The translations under genes were made by a program, and so were the position numbers. From Solirubrobacter deserti (GTDB lineage Bacteria; Actinomycetota; Thermoleophilia; Solirubrobacterales; Solirubrobacteraceae), in NCBI RefSeq assembly GCF_027587175.1, contig NZ_JAPCID010000063.1:1-40980 (forward strand): 40,980 nucleotides of DNA, in the 5' to 3' direction. The notes under the pieces are model-generated. The model was not told where the DNA came from and searched no databases. It saw only the letters and a list, made by a program, of their open reading frames with translations. Positions 17,345-26,856 of the stretch are shown here, piece after piece; positions within the stretch are counted from its first letter, which is position 1; each line of letters begins with the position of its first letter.

Positions 17345-18769
17345 GTGGAGCACGTCGACGTCGTGATCGTGGGCGCCGGTCTGAGCGGGATCGGCGCCGC
17401 CCGCCATCTGCAGGACCGGCTGCCGGACCTGTCGTTCGCGCTGCTCGAGGCGCGCGACGCGATCGGCGGCACGTGGGACCTGTTCCGCTATCCGGGCGTG
17501 CGCTCGGACTCGGACATGCAAACGCTCGGGTACCGCTTCAAGCCCTGGACGGACGAGAAGGCGCTGGCGGACGGCCCGTCGATCCTCGAGTACGTGCGCG
17601 AGACCGCGCGCGAGACCGGAGTCGACCGGCACATCCGCTTCAACCACAAGGTCACGGACGCCGCGTGGGCGGACGGGCGCTGGACGCTGACGATCGAAGG
17701 CCAGGAGCCGCTCAGCTGCTCTTTCCTGTACGTGTGCGGCGGCTATTACCGCTACGACGAGGGCTACCTGCCGTCGTTCGCCGACCGCGAGGCGTTCACC
17801 GGCGAGATCATCCACCCGCAGTTCTGGCCTGAGGACTTCGACTACACGGGCAAGCGGATCGTCGTGATCGGCTCAGGCGCCACCGCGGTGACGATCGTCC
17901 CCGCGATGGCCGACAAGGCCGCGCACGTGACGATGCTGCAGCGCTCACCCACGTACATCCTCTCGCTGCCGTCCAAGGACAAGCTCGCGCTCAAGCTGCG
18001 CAAGCTGCTCGGCGACCGCCGCGGTTACCAGGTGACCCGCTGGAAGAACGTCGCGGTCTCGACGCTCGTCTACCAGCTCTCCCAGCGCTTCCCGACCTTG
18101 ATGCGCAAGGTGATCCGCAAGGGCGTTATCGCGCGCGTGCCGCCCGGCTATCCCGTCGACACCCACTTCAACCCGACCTACGGTCCGTGGGACCAGCGCC
18201 TGTGCCTGGTGCCCGACGGTGACCTGTTCCGCGCGCTGCGCAAAGAACAAGCGTCGATCGTCACCGACCGGGTCGAGCGCTTCACGCCCACCGGCATCCA
18301 GCTCGCCTCCGGGCAGCACCTCGAAGCCGACGTCATCGTGACCGCCACCGGCCTCAACCTGCAGGCCTTCGGCGGGATCGCGCTCACCGTCGACGGCCAG
18401 CCGGTCCACCTGCCCGACCACCTCGCCTACAAGGGCATGATGCTCTCCGACGTGCCGAACTTCGTGTTCACGATCGGCTACACGAACGCGTCCTGGACGC
18501 TCAAAGCCGATCTCGTCGCGGAGTTCACGTGCCGCGTGCTCGCCCACATGCGCGAGGGCGGCTACACCACCTGCGTGCCGGTCGACGACGGCGGCGTGCC
18601 CCGCAAGCCGCTGCTCGACTTCGAGGCCGGCTACGTCCAGCGCAGCCTCCACCTGTTCCCTCAGGCGGGCGCGAAGGCCCCGTGGCGGCTGGGCATGAAC
18701 TACGCGCAGGACGTCGTCACCCTGCGCCACGGCAAGCTCGACGACGGTGCGCTGCGCTTCACCGCGTAG
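17345..18769 (+). CDS. Flavin-binding monooxygenase (Baeyer-Villiger/EthA-like)
   Basis: 474 residues from GTG 17345. Two Rossmann motifs are present: FAD-binding GAGLSG (10-15) and NADPH-binding GSGATA near 176. Between them is a Baeyer-Villiger fingerprint [11 protein letters not shown] (151-161, FxGxxxHxxxW). [17 protein letters not shown] near 41 and [12 protein letters not shown] near 200 match EthA-type enzymes, which oxidise ketones to esters or oxygenate S/N compounds. Length is normal. It follows MarR with a 15-bp gap and lacks a clear ribosome-binding site. Substrate unknown. Confidence 0.92.
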   Translation: MEHVDVVIVGAGLSGIGAARHLQDRLPDLSFALLEARDAIGGTWDLFRYPGVRSDSDMQTLGYRFKPWTDEKALADGPSILEYVRETARETGVDRHIRFNHKVTDAAWADGRWTLTIEGQEPLSCSFLYVCGGYYRYDEGYLPSFADREAFTGEIIHPQFWPEDFDYTGKRIVVIGSGATAVTIVPAMADKAAHVTMLQRSPTYILSLPSKDKLALKLRKLLGDRRGYQVTRWKNVAVSTLVYQLSQRFPTLMRKVIRKGVIARVPPGYPVDTHFNPTYGPWDQRLCLVPDGDLFRALRKEQASIVTDRVERFTPTGIQLASGQHLEADVIVTATGLNLQAFGGIALTVDGQPVHLPDHLAYKGMMLSDVPNFVFTIGYTNASWTLKADLVAEFTCRVLAHMREGGYTTCVPVDDGGVPRKPLLDFEAGYVQRSLHLFPQAGAKAPWRLGMNYAQDVVTLRHGKLDDGALRFTA

Positions 18770-18772
18770 AGT
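18767..18772 (+). promoter_or_regulatory. Candidate leaderless -10 (TAGAGT)
   Basis: TAGAGT overlaps the monooxygenase stop codon and ends 9 nt before the GTG start of the Tm-1-like gene. No ribosome-binding site is seen between. Confidence 0.35.
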
Positions 18773-18781
18773 GCGCGCACC

Positions 18782-19948
18782 GTGGCCGTCCTGCTGATCG
18801 GCACCCTCGACACCAAAGGCGAAGAGCTCGCGTTCCTGCGCTCGCGGTTGCGGCAGAGCGGGGTGGACGTGCTCCTGGCGGACGTGGGCACCGGCGGGCC
18901 GCCCACGGTCGAGCCGGACATCGCGCGCGAGGAGATCGGCGACGTGCACGACGAGCGCGGCGCCGCGGTGCGCGCGATGGCGGACGGCGCGGCGCGGCTC
19001 GCGCGGCGGCTCTACGACGCGGGCGAGCTCGACGGCGTGCTCGGCGCGGGCGGCTCGGGCAACACCGCGATCGCGACCGCGGCGATGCGCGCGCTGCCGG
19101 TCGGCGTGCCGAAGCTGATGGTCTCGACGATGTCCGCCGGCGACTGCCGCGACTACGTCGGCGGGACCGACGTCACGCTGATGGCGTCGGTCACCGACAT
19201 CGCGGGGTTGAACTCGATCTCGGCGCAGATCCTGGCCAACGCCGCGGGCGCGATGGCGGGGATGGTGGGCGCGCCGCCGCTCGAGCCACAGGACCACAAG
19301 CCGCTCATCGGGGCGACGATGTTCGGCGTCACGACGCCGTGCGTGGATCATGCGCGCAAGCGGCTCGAGCAGCGCGGGTACGAGGTGCTCGTGTTCCACG
19401 CCACCGGTACCGGCGGACGCGCCATGGAGGCGCTGGTGGAGTCGGGCTTCCTGGCCGGCGTCCTCGATGTGACCACCACGGAGCTCGCCGACGATCTCGT
19501 GGGCGGCGTCCTCACCGCCGGCCCGGACCGGCTGGAGGCGGCGGGCCGCCACGGGCTCCCGCAGGTGGTCTCGCTGGGCGCGCTGGACATGGTCAACTTC
19601 GGCGCGCGCAGCACGGTGCCGTCGCAGTTCGAGCACCGCGTCCTGTGCGAGCACAACCCGTCCGTGACGCTCATGCGCACCACGCCCGAGGAGTGCGCGG
19701 AGCTCGGGCGCAGGATCGCGCGCAAGCTCGCGCGGGCCACCGGGCCGACCGCGCTGTTCGTCCCTTTGCAAGGCCTGTCGCTGCTCGACGCACCCGGGCA
19801 GCCGTTCCACGATCCGGAGGCCGACGCGGCGCTGTTCGACGCGCTGCGCCCGGCCGCCGGCGACGTCGAGGTGATCGAGATGGACTGCAGCGTCAACGAC
19901 CCGGCGTTCGCGGAGGCGATGGCCGACAGACTCGCCGCGCAGCTGTGA
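18782..19948 (+). CDS. Tm-1-like ATP-binding domain protein (UPF0261)
   Basis: 388 residues from GTG 18782. It matches the N-terminal half of plant Tm-1 and the bacterial UPF0261 family: [20 protein letters not shown] at the start, [20 protein letters not shown] near 85, [19 protein letters not shown] near 112, [13 protein letters not shown], and [14 protein letters not shown]. Tm-1 inhibits tomato mosaic virus replication in plants; the bacterial role is not established, though it clusters with catabolic genes. Its stop overlaps the next gene's start (GTGA, 19945-19948). Together the two genes reproduce, as separate proteins, the two domains fused in Tm-1. Confidence 0.93.
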   Translation: MAVLLIGTLDTKGEELAFLRSRLRQSGVDVLLADVGTGGPPTVEPDIAREEIGDVHDERGAAVRAMADGAARLARRLYDAGELDGVLGAGGSGNTAIATAAMRALPVGVPKLMVSTMSAGDCRDYVGGTDVTLMASVTDIAGLNSISAQILANAAGAMAGMVGAPPLEPQDHKPLIGATMFGVTTPCVDHARKRLEQRGYEVLVFHATGTGGRAMEALVESGFLAGVLDVTTTELADDLVGGVLTAGPDRLEAAGRHGLPQVVSLGALDMVNFGARSTVPSQFEHRVLCEHNPSVTLMRTTPEECAELGRRIARKLARATGPTALFVPLQGLSLLDAPGQPFHDPEADAALFDALRPAAGDVEVIEMDCSVNDPAFAEAMADRLAAQL

Positions 19949-20766
19949 CGGGCGACCAGGCCCGGGCGCGGCTGAAGGCGACCCTCGAGCACGGCGGCGT
20001 GATCATCGGCTCCGGCGCGGGCACGGGCCTGTCGGCCAAGTGCGCGCAGGACGGCGGCGCGGACCTGATCATCATCTACAACTCCGGCCGCTACCGGATG
20101 GCGGGCCGCGGCTCGCTCGCCGGGATGATGCCCTACGGCGACGCCAACGCGATCGTGCTCGAGATGGCGCGCGAGGTCTTGCCCGTGGCGGGCGACACGC
20201 CCGTGCTCGCCGGTGTGTGCGGGACCGACCCGTTCCGCGACATGCGCCGCTTTCTCGCCCAGCTCGAGGACGAGGGGTTCGCCGGCGTGCAGAACTTCCC
20301 GACCGTCGGCCTGATCGACGGCACCTTCCGGGCCAACCTGGAGGAGACGGGAATGGGCTACGCGCTCGAGGTCGAGATGATCCGCACCGCCGCCGCGATG
20401 GGCCTGCTGACCGCGCCCTACGTCTTCGATCCCGAGCAGGCCGAGGCGATGGCGGCCGCCGGCGCCGACGTGCTCGTCCCGCACATGGGCCTGACCACCA
20501 ACGGCGCGATCGGCGCGCGCACGGCCAAGCCGCTCGAGCAGTGCGTGACCGAGATCCAGGCGATGCGCGACGCGGCGGTCAAGGTCAACCCCGACGTGAT
20601 CGTCCTCTGCCACGGCGGCCCGCTCGCCGAGCCCGAGGACGCGCAGTACGTGCTCGACCACACCGAGGGCGTGGTCGGCTTCTTCGGCGCTTCGTCCACC
20701 GAGCGCCTGCCCGTCGAGCAGGCGCTCACGGACAACATGCGCCGCTTCAAGGCGTTGACTGCGTGA
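19945..20766 (+). CDS. Phosphoenolpyruvate hydrolase-like TIM-barrel protein (Tm-1 C-terminal domain)
   Basis: 273 residues from GTG 19945, coupled to the UPF0261 gene. Motifs are [48 protein letters not shown]-like [29 protein letters not shown] and [14 protein letters not shown]. The family is annotated as PEP hydrolase-like and resembles PEP mutase/isocitrate lyase barrels, but the natural reaction is uncertain. Its C-terminal 20 nt overlap, tail to tail, a paralogue on the other strand. Confidence 0.9.
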   Translation: MTGDQARARLKATLEHGGVIIGSGAGTGLSAKCAQDGGADLIIIYNSGRYRMAGRGSLAGMMPYGDANAIVLEMAREVLPVAGDTPVLAGVCGTDPFRDMRRFLAQLEDEGFAGVQNFPTVGLIDGTFRANLEETGMGYALEVEMIRTAAAMGLLTAPYVFDPEQAEAMAAAGADVLVPHMGLTTNGAIGARTAKPLEQCVTEIQAMRDAAVKVNPDVIVLCHGGPLAEPEDAQYVLDHTEGVVGFFGASSTERLPVEQALTDNMRRFKALTA

Positions 20767-21601
20767 GCCCGATCGGGATCGACTTGAACTGCTCGGTGGT
20801 CTCCGAGAGCGCCTGCTCGACCGGCAGCCGCTCGACGCTCGACGCGCCCACGAACCCGACTGCGCCCGTCCGGCTCATCACGTAGGCCGCGTCTTCGGGG
20901 GTCGCGATCGGCCCGCCGTGGCAGAGCACCAGCACGTCGGGGTTCTGCGCCACCGCGGTCGCGCCGATGTCCTGCACCTGCTCGCACGCGACGTCCAGCG
21001 ACATCGCCTCCTCGGCGCTCATGCCGATGCTGCCGCCGACGGTCAGGCCCATGTGGGCGATCACGGCGTCCGCGCCCGCCGCCGCCATCGCCGCCGCCTC
21101 CTGCGGGTTGAAGACGTAGACGATCGTGAACAGCCCGAGCTCGTGCGCGGTGCCGATCATCGCGACCTCGCGCGCGAAGCCGAGGTCGGAGGCCTCGAGC
21201 TCGCGCCGGATACGGCCGTCGAACAGGCCCACGGTCGGGAAGTTGTTCACGCCCGAGAAGCCCGCCTCGATGACCTGGCCGAGGAAGCGGCGCATCACCC
21301 GCGTGGGGTCGGTGCCGTTGACGCCCGCGATCACCGGCGTGCGCTTGACCACGGGCAGGATCTCGCGCTCGCCCATCTCCATCACGATCGCGTTCGCGTC
21401 CCCCAACGCGAGCAGGCCGCACATGGAGCTGTGCCCGGCCATGCGGAAGCGGCCGGAGTTGTAGACGATCACGAGATCGGCCCCACCGCGCTCGATGAAC
21501 TTCGCGGAGATCCCCGTGCCCGCGCCGGCGCACACGATGGCCTGCTTTCGCTCGATTTGGCTCTGCAGGCGACTAATCACCTGCTGCCGCGTGAACTGCA
21601 T
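20747..21601 (-). CDS. Second PEP-hydrolase-like TIM-barrel protein (paralogue)
   Basis: 284 residues from ATG 21601, chosen because GGGGAGAGG lies about 6 nt upstream. It shares the family motifs of the convergent neighbour: [62 protein letters not shown] and [16 protein letters not shown]. Homology runs the full length of both proteins. It lacks an adjacent UPF0261 partner and is divergent from the ROK regulator, so it is probably regulated separately from the other copy. The reaction is uncertain. Confidence 0.9.
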   Translation of the reverse strand: MQFTRQQVISRLQSQIERKQAIVCAGAGTGISAKFIERGGADLVIVYNSGRFRMAGHSSMCGLLALGDANAIVMEMGEREILPVVKRTPVIAGVNGTDPTRVMRRFLGQVIEAGFSGVNNFPTVGLFDGRIRRELEASDLGFAREVAMIGTAHELGLFTIVYVFNPQEAAAMAAAGADAVIAHMGLTVGGSIGMSAEEAMSLDVACEQVQDIGATAVAQNPDVLVLCHGGPIATPEDAAYVMSRTGAVGFVGASSVERLPVEQALSETTEQFKSIPIGLTQSTP

Positions 21602-21632
21602 CCAGCGCCTCTCCCCAATTTCGTCGACAAGC

Positions 21633-21685
21633 AACGTAAATATACCGGCGATGCAAGTTAACGCCAGCCGTGGACGACGTATAGT
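21633..21685. promoter_or_regulatory. Overlapping divergent promoters sharing a GTTAAC -35
   Basis: Rightward, for the ROK gene: TTAACG (21658-21663), 16 bp, TATAGT (21680-21685), then 10 nt to GTG 21696. Leftward, for the PEP-hydrolase paralogue: TTAACT (21656-21661, minus), 17 bp, TACGTT (21633-21638, minus). Both -35 boxes use the same palindromic GTTAAC, so the two polymerases should compete. The segment is conspicuously AT-rich for this window and is a likely site for ROK binding. Confidence 0.55.
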
Positions 21686-21695
21686 GGTCGGCGCT

Positions 21696-22862
21696 GTGGC
21701 AGTTCCGTCGACACTTCGGCTGGCGCGGACCGGTGAGGTCCTCGATCTGCTGCGACGCGGCGGAGCCGAGACGACGGCCGACCTGGCGGCCGAGATGGGC
21801 GTCGCCCGCTCTACTGTCACCGAGCGTCTCGAGGTGCTCTTCCAGCACGGGCTGATCGTCACCGTGGGGGAGACGAGCGGCGCCCGCGGGCGCCCCGCCA
21901 GCCGGCTCGCCTTCAACGCCTCCGCCGGCGTGACGCTGGCCGCGCAGGTCGGCATGAGCGGCGTGCTGATGGCCGTGACCGACCTGGCCGCCGAGGTGCT
22001 CTGGTACCGCAAGGTGGACCTCGACGTCTCCAAGGGGCCGGAGGAGTTGCTGCGCGTCCTCGACGCGCACTTCAGCGAGGCGCTCAGCGACCTCGGCAAG
22101 CAGGCCGGGCGCCTGTACGGCATGGGCATCGGGCTCGCGGGCGACCTCGAGATCGCCGGCACGGCCGTGTCCTGGCGCGCCTTCCCGCTCGCCGACCGCC
22201 TGCGCGCGCGCTTCGAGTGCCCGGTGCTGGTCGACCGCGACGTGAACTTCCTCGCGCTCGGCGAGCACCGCACGAGTTGGCCCGACGCGCGCGTGTTCCT
22301 GTGCCTGAAGGTCGGCACGGTGATCGCGTGCGGGCTGATCATCGACGGCCAGGTGGTGCGCGGCGCGACCGGCTTGCTGGGCGAGGTCGGTCACACCAAG
22401 GTCGCCGGCGAGGACGCACCCTGCACCTGTGGTAGCACCGGCTGTCTTAACACCGTCGCCAGCGGCATGGCGCTCGCGGCCCAGCTCAACGAGCAGGGCT
22501 TCGACGTCCACAGCGCGCGCGAGGTGTCCGAGCTCGCCGACCGCGGCGTGCTCGAGGCCGTCCAGGCCGTCCGCGCCGCCGGCCGCCAGATCGGCGAGGT
22601 CATGGCCGCCGCCATCAACCTGCTCAACCCGGACGTGATCGCCGTCTGGGGCTACCTCGTGGACACCGGCGACCAGTTCCTCGCCGGCATGCAGGAAGCG
22701 ATCTACAAGACGGCGCTCCCGGCCTCCGCCCGCGCCGTCTCGCTCGCGCGACCCCCGCACGGCGACGACGCCGGCCTGCGGGGCGCCGCGCTCACGGTGA
22801 TCGAGCACACGCTCCAGCCCGAGGCGATCGACGCCTTCGTGGCTGACTCGGCCGCCGCCTAA
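21696..22862 (+). CDS. ROK-family transcriptional regulator
   Basis: 388 residues from GTG 21696, selected because TATAGT lies 10 nt upstream; ATG 21651 would place the promoter inside the gene. The N-terminal winged helix spans about 5-60 (TTADLAAEMGVARSTVTERL, then ARGRPASRL). The ROK domain has GIGLAGDLEI, VDRDVNFLALGEH, GEVGHTKV and a zinc site CTCGSTGCLN. The usual phosphate-binding GTGIG is KVGTVIACG here, which suggests a sugar-sensing repressor without kinase activity. It sits between the Tm-1-like cluster and the sugar operon and is a good candidate regulator of both. Confidence 0.9.
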   Translation: MAVPSTLRLARTGEVLDLLRRGGAETTADLAAEMGVARSTVTERLEVLFQHGLIVTVGETSGARGRPASRLAFNASAGVTLAAQVGMSGVLMAVTDLAAEVLWYRKVDLDVSKGPEELLRVLDAHFSEALSDLGKQAGRLYGMGIGLAGDLEIAGTAVSWRAFPLADRLRARFECPVLVDRDVNFLALGEHRTSWPDARVFLCLKVGTVIACGLIIDGQVVRGATGLLGEVGHTKVAGEDAPCTCGSTGCLNTVASGMALAAQLNEQGFDVHSAREVSELADRGVLEAVQAVRAAGRQIGEVMAAAINLLNPDVIAVWGYLVDTGDQFLAGMQEAIYKTALPASARAVSLARPPHGDDAGLRGAALTVIEHTLQPEAIDAFVADSAAA

Positions 22863-22922
22863 TCCGCCGCGTCACACGCCGTCACCGCGCGCTGTATGCG
22901 TCGCCGGTCCGTGCATTCCAAA

Positions 22923-22979
22923 TGGATTATCTCGGCGATCCACAAAAAGAGTTGCACGCTCGCCGTTAATTGGTAGGGT
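22923..22979 (+). promoter_or_regulatory. Operator and promoter of the sugar operon
   Basis: TTGCAC (22952-22957), 16 bp, TAGGGT (22974-22979) form a good housekeeping-type promoter 28 bp before ATG 23008, followed by a GAGGAG ribosome-binding site. Upstream, TGGAT (22923-22927) and ATCCA (22938-22942) make a 20-bp inverted repeat, a candidate ROK site. Confidence 0.6.
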
Positions 22980-23007
22980 TCGCCAAAGAGCGAGGAGAGG
23001 AGACTCG

Positions 23008-23871
23008 ATGAACCCCTTGGGGGCATCGACATGGATTTGGACGTCCCCGTTCGGGGACGAGCAGCTCGGTTTGGTTGGCCGAGCCAAGGAATTCGGCTTC
23101 GACGTGTTGGAGATCGCGGTGGAGGAGCCGGGTCTGATCACGGGCACGCGGTTGCGCGACGCCGGTGAGCGGGCCGGCGTGACCTTCACGGTCTGCGGCG
23201 CGTTCGGCCCCGATCGTGATCTGTCGCACGAGGACGCCGGGATCCGCGCGACGGGAATCGACTACGTCAAGGCCTGCGTGGACTTGGCCGCCGAACTCGG
23301 CGCGCCGCACTTCGTCGGCCCGATGTACTCGGCCGTGGGCAAGACGCGCATGCTCGAGCCGCACGAGCGCGCCGCTCAGCGCGCGCTCGCGGCGGAGAGT
23401 CTCAAGCGCGTGGCCGAGTACGCGGCGCAACGCGACGTCAAGCTCGCCGTCGAGCCGCTCAACCGCTTCGAGACGGACCTGATCAACACGGCCGAGCAGG
23501 TGCTCGAGCTGCTCGACGAGGTCGGCTCGCCGCAGCTCGGCGTGCTGCTGGACACGTTCCACATGAACATCGACGAGAAGTCGATCGGCGACGCGGTGCG
23601 CCTCGTCGGCGATCGGCTCCTCCAGGTGCACACGTGCGAGAACGACCGCGGCACGCCCGGCACCGGCCACATCCCGTGGAGCGACCTCTTCGGCGCGCTC
23701 CGCGACATCGACTTCGACGGCCCGCTGGTGATCGAGTCCTTCACCCCTGAGCTGAAGGAGATCGCGAAGGCCGTGTCCCTGTGGCGTCCCCTCGACGCCC
23801 CGAGCGACGAGCTCGCCAAGCGCGGCGCCGCGTTCCTGCGCGAGTCGCTGACCCCCGCCGTCGCGGCCTGA
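23008..23871 (+). CDS. Sugar isomerase, D-tagatose/D-allulose 3-epimerase-like
   Basis: 287 residues, a xylose-isomerase-like TIM barrel. The metal and catalytic residues of ketose 3-epimerases can be read: E149 (AVEPLNR), D182 (LDTFHMNI), H208 (QVHTCENDRG) and E243 (VIESF), plus H185 and R214. The spacing equals that of Pseudomonas cichorii D-tagatose 3-epimerase (E152, D185, H211, E246) shifted by three, so a Mn-dependent C3 epimerase acting on a free ketose is likely; an isomerase on an inositol-like compound is the alternative. It is the first gene of the long operon, and GAGGAG fixes the start. Confidence 0.88.
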   Translation: MNPLGASTWIWTSPFGDEQLGLVGRAKEFGFDVLEIAVEEPGLITGTRLRDAGERAGVTFTVCGAFGPDRDLSHEDAGIRATGIDYVKACVDLAAELGAPHFVGPMYSAVGKTRMLEPHERAAQRALAAESLKRVAEYAAQRDVKLAVEPLNRFETDLINTAEQVLELLDEVGSPQLGVLLDTFHMNIDEKSIGDAVRLVGDRLLQVHTCENDRGTPGTGHIPWSDLFGALRDIDFDGPLVIESFTPELKEIAKAVSLWRPLDAPSDELAKRGAAFLRESLTPAVAA

Positions 23872-23885
23872 GACGAGGAGACCCT

Positions 23886-25016
23886 GTGATTCGAGTGGCG
23901 ATGATCGGGCTCGGCTTCGGCGCCGAGTTCATCCCGATCTACCAGCAGCACCCGGACGCGGAGCTGGCGGCGATCTGCCGCCGCGATCGGGCGGGCCTCG
24001 ACGAGGTGGGCGACCACTTCGGCGTCGACAAGCGCTACACGGACTACCGCGAGCTGCTCAAGGACCCGGACATCGACGCGGTCCACATCAACTCGCCGAT
24101 CCCCGACCACGCGTGGATGACGCTCGAGGCGCTGGAGGCCGGCAAGCACGTGGCGTGCACCGTGCCGATGGCGACGTCCATCGAGGACTGCCAGAGGATC
24201 GTCGACGCGGTCGAGCGGACCGGCCTGAAGTACATGATGATGGAGACGGTCGTCTACGCCCGCGAGTACCTGTACATCAAGGAGCTCTACGACACGGGCG
24301 AGCTCGGCAAGCTGCAGTTCCTGCAGGCCAGCCACATGCAGGACATGGACGGGTGGCCCGACTACTGGCCCGGGCTGCCGCCGATGTGGTACGCGACGCA
24401 TTGCGTGGGGCCGATGCTGGCGCTCACGGATGCGACCGCCGAGGTCGTCTCCTGCTTCGGCTCGGGCACGATCCGCGACGAGCTGATCGAGCACTACGGC
24501 TCGCCGTTCGCGGTCGAGTCCGCGCACATCAAGCTGCAGGACTCCGACGTCTCGGCGCGCATCTACCGCAGCCTGTTCGACGTCGCGCGCCAGTACCGCG
24601 AGAGCATCGACGTCTACGGCTCCAAGCAGGCGTTCGAATGGACGCTGATCGAGGGCGGCAAGCACGTGCTGCACACGGCCAAGAAGCCCGAGCCCGAGAT
24701 CCCGCAGGAGATCGACGTGCCGGACTTCGCGCACCGCCTGCCGGAGCCGATCCAGCGCTTCACCACCAAGGGCGTCTACGACGACGAGGAGACGCATCTC
24801 TCCTTCACCCAGGGCGCGGGCCATGGCGGCTCGCACCCGCACCTCGTGCACGAGTTCGTGTCCGCGCTCACCGAAGCCCGGGCCCCGTTCCCGGACGCCC
24901 GCCGCTCGGCCAACTGGACGTGCGTCGGCCTGTGCGCGCACGAGTCCGCGCTCAAGGGCGGCGAGCTCGTGCGCCTGCCCGAGTTCACCCTGCGGCCGGA
25001 GGCCGTCGCGGGCTGA
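23886..25016 (+). CDS. Gfo/Idh/MocA-family oxidoreductase with atypical EKP motif
   Basis: 376 residues from GTG 23886, with GAGGAG upstream. The N-terminal Rossmann fold starts VAMIGLGFGAEF. The usual E-K-P motif is replaced by T-V-P (92-94, in VACTVPMATS), so the lysine normally placed near the nicotinamide is missing. The C-terminal alpha/beta domain has METVVYAREYLYIKEL, GWPDYWPGLPPMWYATH and GAGHGGSHPHLVHEFV. The family oxidises or reduces sugars, inositols and derivatives with NAD(P). The missing lysine suggests altered chemistry or a dedicated subfamily. It lies between the 3-epimerase and galM. Confidence 0.88.
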   Translation: MIRVAMIGLGFGAEFIPIYQQHPDAELAAICRRDRAGLDEVGDHFGVDKRYTDYRELLKDPDIDAVHINSPIPDHAWMTLEALEAGKHVACTVPMATSIEDCQRIVDAVERTGLKYMMMETVVYAREYLYIKELYDTGELGKLQFLQASHMQDMDGWPDYWPGLPPMWYATHCVGPMLALTDATAEVVSCFGSGTIRDELIEHYGSPFAVESAHIKLQDSDVSARIYRSLFDVARQYRESIDVYGSKQAFEWTLIEGGKHVLHTAKKPEPEIPQEIDVPDFAHRLPEPIQRFTTKGVYDDEETHLSFTQGAGHGGSHPHLVHEFVSALTEARAPFPDARRSANWTCVGLCAHESALKGGELVRLPEFTLRPEAVAG

Positions 25017-25909
25017 TGAGCATGCCGGCCACAAAGGCGGCGGAGCGGGTCGAGCTGACCAACCAGCTCGGCATGTCGGTGTCCGTGCTCACGTACGGCG
25101 GGATCCTGCAGACGGTGCGGCTGCCCGACGGCTTCAACGTCGCGCTCGGCCACGACGACGTCGCCGACTACGAGCACGCGGTGCCGCGGTACATGGGCGC
25201 GCTGATCGGGCGCTACGCGAACCGGATCGCCGGCGCGCGCTTCACGCTCGACGGCGTCGAGCACGAGCTGACGGCCAACGACGGGCCCAACTGCCTGCAC
25301 GGCGGCGACGAGTTCGACCGCGCGCTGTGGGCGGCCGAGCCCGTCCGCGACGGCGTCCGGTTGACCCACGTCAGCCCGGACGGCGAGCACGGCTTCCCCG
25401 GCACGGTCACCGCGCACGTCACCTACACGCTCGCGCCGCGGCGCAACCAGCTCAAGCTCGACTTCGAGGCGACCACGGACGCGCCGACGGTCGTGTCGCT
25501 CACGACGCACAGCTACTGGCGGCTCGGGGACGGCGTCCCGGTCCTGCAGATCCTCGCCGACCGCTATACGCCGGTCGACGCCCAGTTGATCCCGACGGGT
25601 GAGATCGCCTGGGTCGCGGGCACCGAGATGGACTTCCGGGTCGCGCGGCGGCTCGAGCGCGAGTACGACCACAACTGGGTGCTCAACGCCCAGGGGCTTG
25701 CGGCGGTGCTGCGCGATCCCGCCTCCGGCCGCGTGCTGCGCCTCAGCACGACCGAGCCGGGGCTGCAGGTCTACACGCACACGGGGGTCGCGCTCGAGCC
25801 CCAGCGCTTCCCGGACTCGCCCAACCAGCCGCACTTCCCGACCGCGGTGCTGCGGCCGGGGCAGACGTGGCGGGCGACGACGACCTACGACTTCGAGGTC
25901 CGGCGATGA
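25016..25909 (+). CDS. galM: Aldose 1-epimerase
   Basis: 297 residues; ATG 25016 overlaps the previous stop by one base (TGATG). Catalytic residues of the mutarotase family are in place: H95 (NCLHGG), H165 (TTHSYWRL) as acid and E261 (ALEPQRFPDSPN) as base; GRYANRIAGARF is near 65. It interconverts alpha and beta anomers of aldoses such as glucose or galactose. Its stop overlaps livH (ATGA), tying sugar anomer handling to the transporter. Confidence 0.93.
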   Translation: MSMPATKAAERVELTNQLGMSVSVLTYGGILQTVRLPDGFNVALGHDDVADYEHAVPRYMGALIGRYANRIAGARFTLDGVEHELTANDGPNCLHGGDEFDRALWAAEPVRDGVRLTHVSPDGEHGFPGTVTAHVTYTLAPRRNQLKLDFEATTDAPTVVSLTTHSYWRLGDGVPVLQILADRYTPVDAQLIPTGEIAWVAGTEMDFRVARRLEREYDHNWVLNAQGLAAVLRDPASGRVLRLSTTEPGLQVYTHTGVALEPQRFPDSPNQPHFPTAVLRPGQTWRATTTYDFEVRR

Positions 25910-26856
25910 ACCAGTTCGTCACCGTGACGCTCAACGGGCTCACGCTCGCGGCGCTGTACTTCGTGGTCGCGAGCGGGTTCACGCTGATCTTCGGCCTGAT
26001 GCGCGTCGTCAACATGGCGCACGGCGCGCTGTACCTGCTCGGCGGCTACATCGCGCTGGAGATCCAGACGCGCTGGTTCGAGGACGAGGGCTCCGGTCTG
26101 GGCCTCTCGCTCAGCGGCGCCTCCGACACCGAGTACAGCGTCTTCGCCTGGTTCGTCCCGCTCGTGCTGGCGACGCTGATCATCGGCGTCCTCGGGGTGG
26201 TCCTGCAGCAGGTGTTCCTGCGCTGGAACCAGGGGCAGGACCTGCGCCAGGCGCTGATCACGATCGCGCTGAGCGTGATCCTGGCCGACCAGATGCTCGC
26301 CTACTGGGGCGGCATCTCCAAGGACATCGCGGCGCCTTCCGCGTGGCCCACCAGCATCACGCTCCCGGGCGACGTGCGCTTCGGCTTCTTCCGCGGCGTG
26401 GTCGTGCTGGCCGCGGCGCTGATCATCGGCCTCGGCCTGTACCTGATCATCAAGCGCACGCGCTTCGGCAAGATCGTGCGCGCCGGCGTCGACGACCGCG
26501 ACATGGTCTCCGCGCTCGGCATCAACGTCAACCGCGTCTTCATCGGGATGTTCTTCCTGGGCGCGATGCTCGCGGGCATCGGCGGCGTGCTGGGCGGGAC
26601 GATGATTTCGCTCGCGCCCGGCCAGGACACGGCGTTCCTGCTGAACTCGCTGATCGTCGTGATCATCGGCGGGATGGGGTCGCTGGGCGGCGCCGCCATC
26701 GGCGCGCTCGCGCTCGGCCTCGTGGACGCGTACGCGGACGTCTACCTCGTCTTCGGCGACGTCGATCTCACCAACTACTCGATCATCGTGACGTTCGCGC
26801 TGCTCGTGGGCGTGCTCGCCGTGCGGCCGCTCGGCCTGTTCGGGAGGCCCGCATGA
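25906..26856 (+). CDS. livH: Branched-chain-amino-acid-type ABC permease LivH
   Basis: 316 residues with about eight membrane segments. Family motifs are LNGLTLAALYFVVASGFTLI, FGLMRVVNMAHGALYLLGGY at the start and GAMLAGIGGVLGGTM with FLLNSLIVVIIGGMGSLGGA near the C terminus (the EAA-like region contacting the ATPases). It is one of two permeases of a HAAT transporter. Coupled to galM and to livM by 4-nt ATGA overlaps. The substrate is probably not an amino acid, judging from the operon. Confidence 0.93.
   Translation: MNQFVTVTLNGLTLAALYFVVASGFTLIFGLMRVVNMAHGALYLLGGYIALEIQTRWFEDEGSGLGLSLSGASDTEYSVFAWFVPLVLATLIIGVLGVVLQQVFLRWNQGQDLRQALITIALSVILADQMLAYWGGISKDIAAPSAWPTSITLPGDVRFGFFRGVVVLAAALIIGLGLYLIIKRTRFGKIVRAGVDDRDMVSALGINVNRVFIGMFFLGAMLAGIGGVLGGTMISLAPGQDTAFLLNSLIVVIIGGMGSLGGAAIGALALGLVDAYADVYLVFGDVDLTNYSIIVTFALLVGVLAVRPLGLFGRPA

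Noticed and set aside
17945-19810. A 621-codon minus-strand frame over the monooxygenase and Tm-1-like gene
   Set aside because: No domain content, Arg/Val/Asp-rich, opposite two clear genes.
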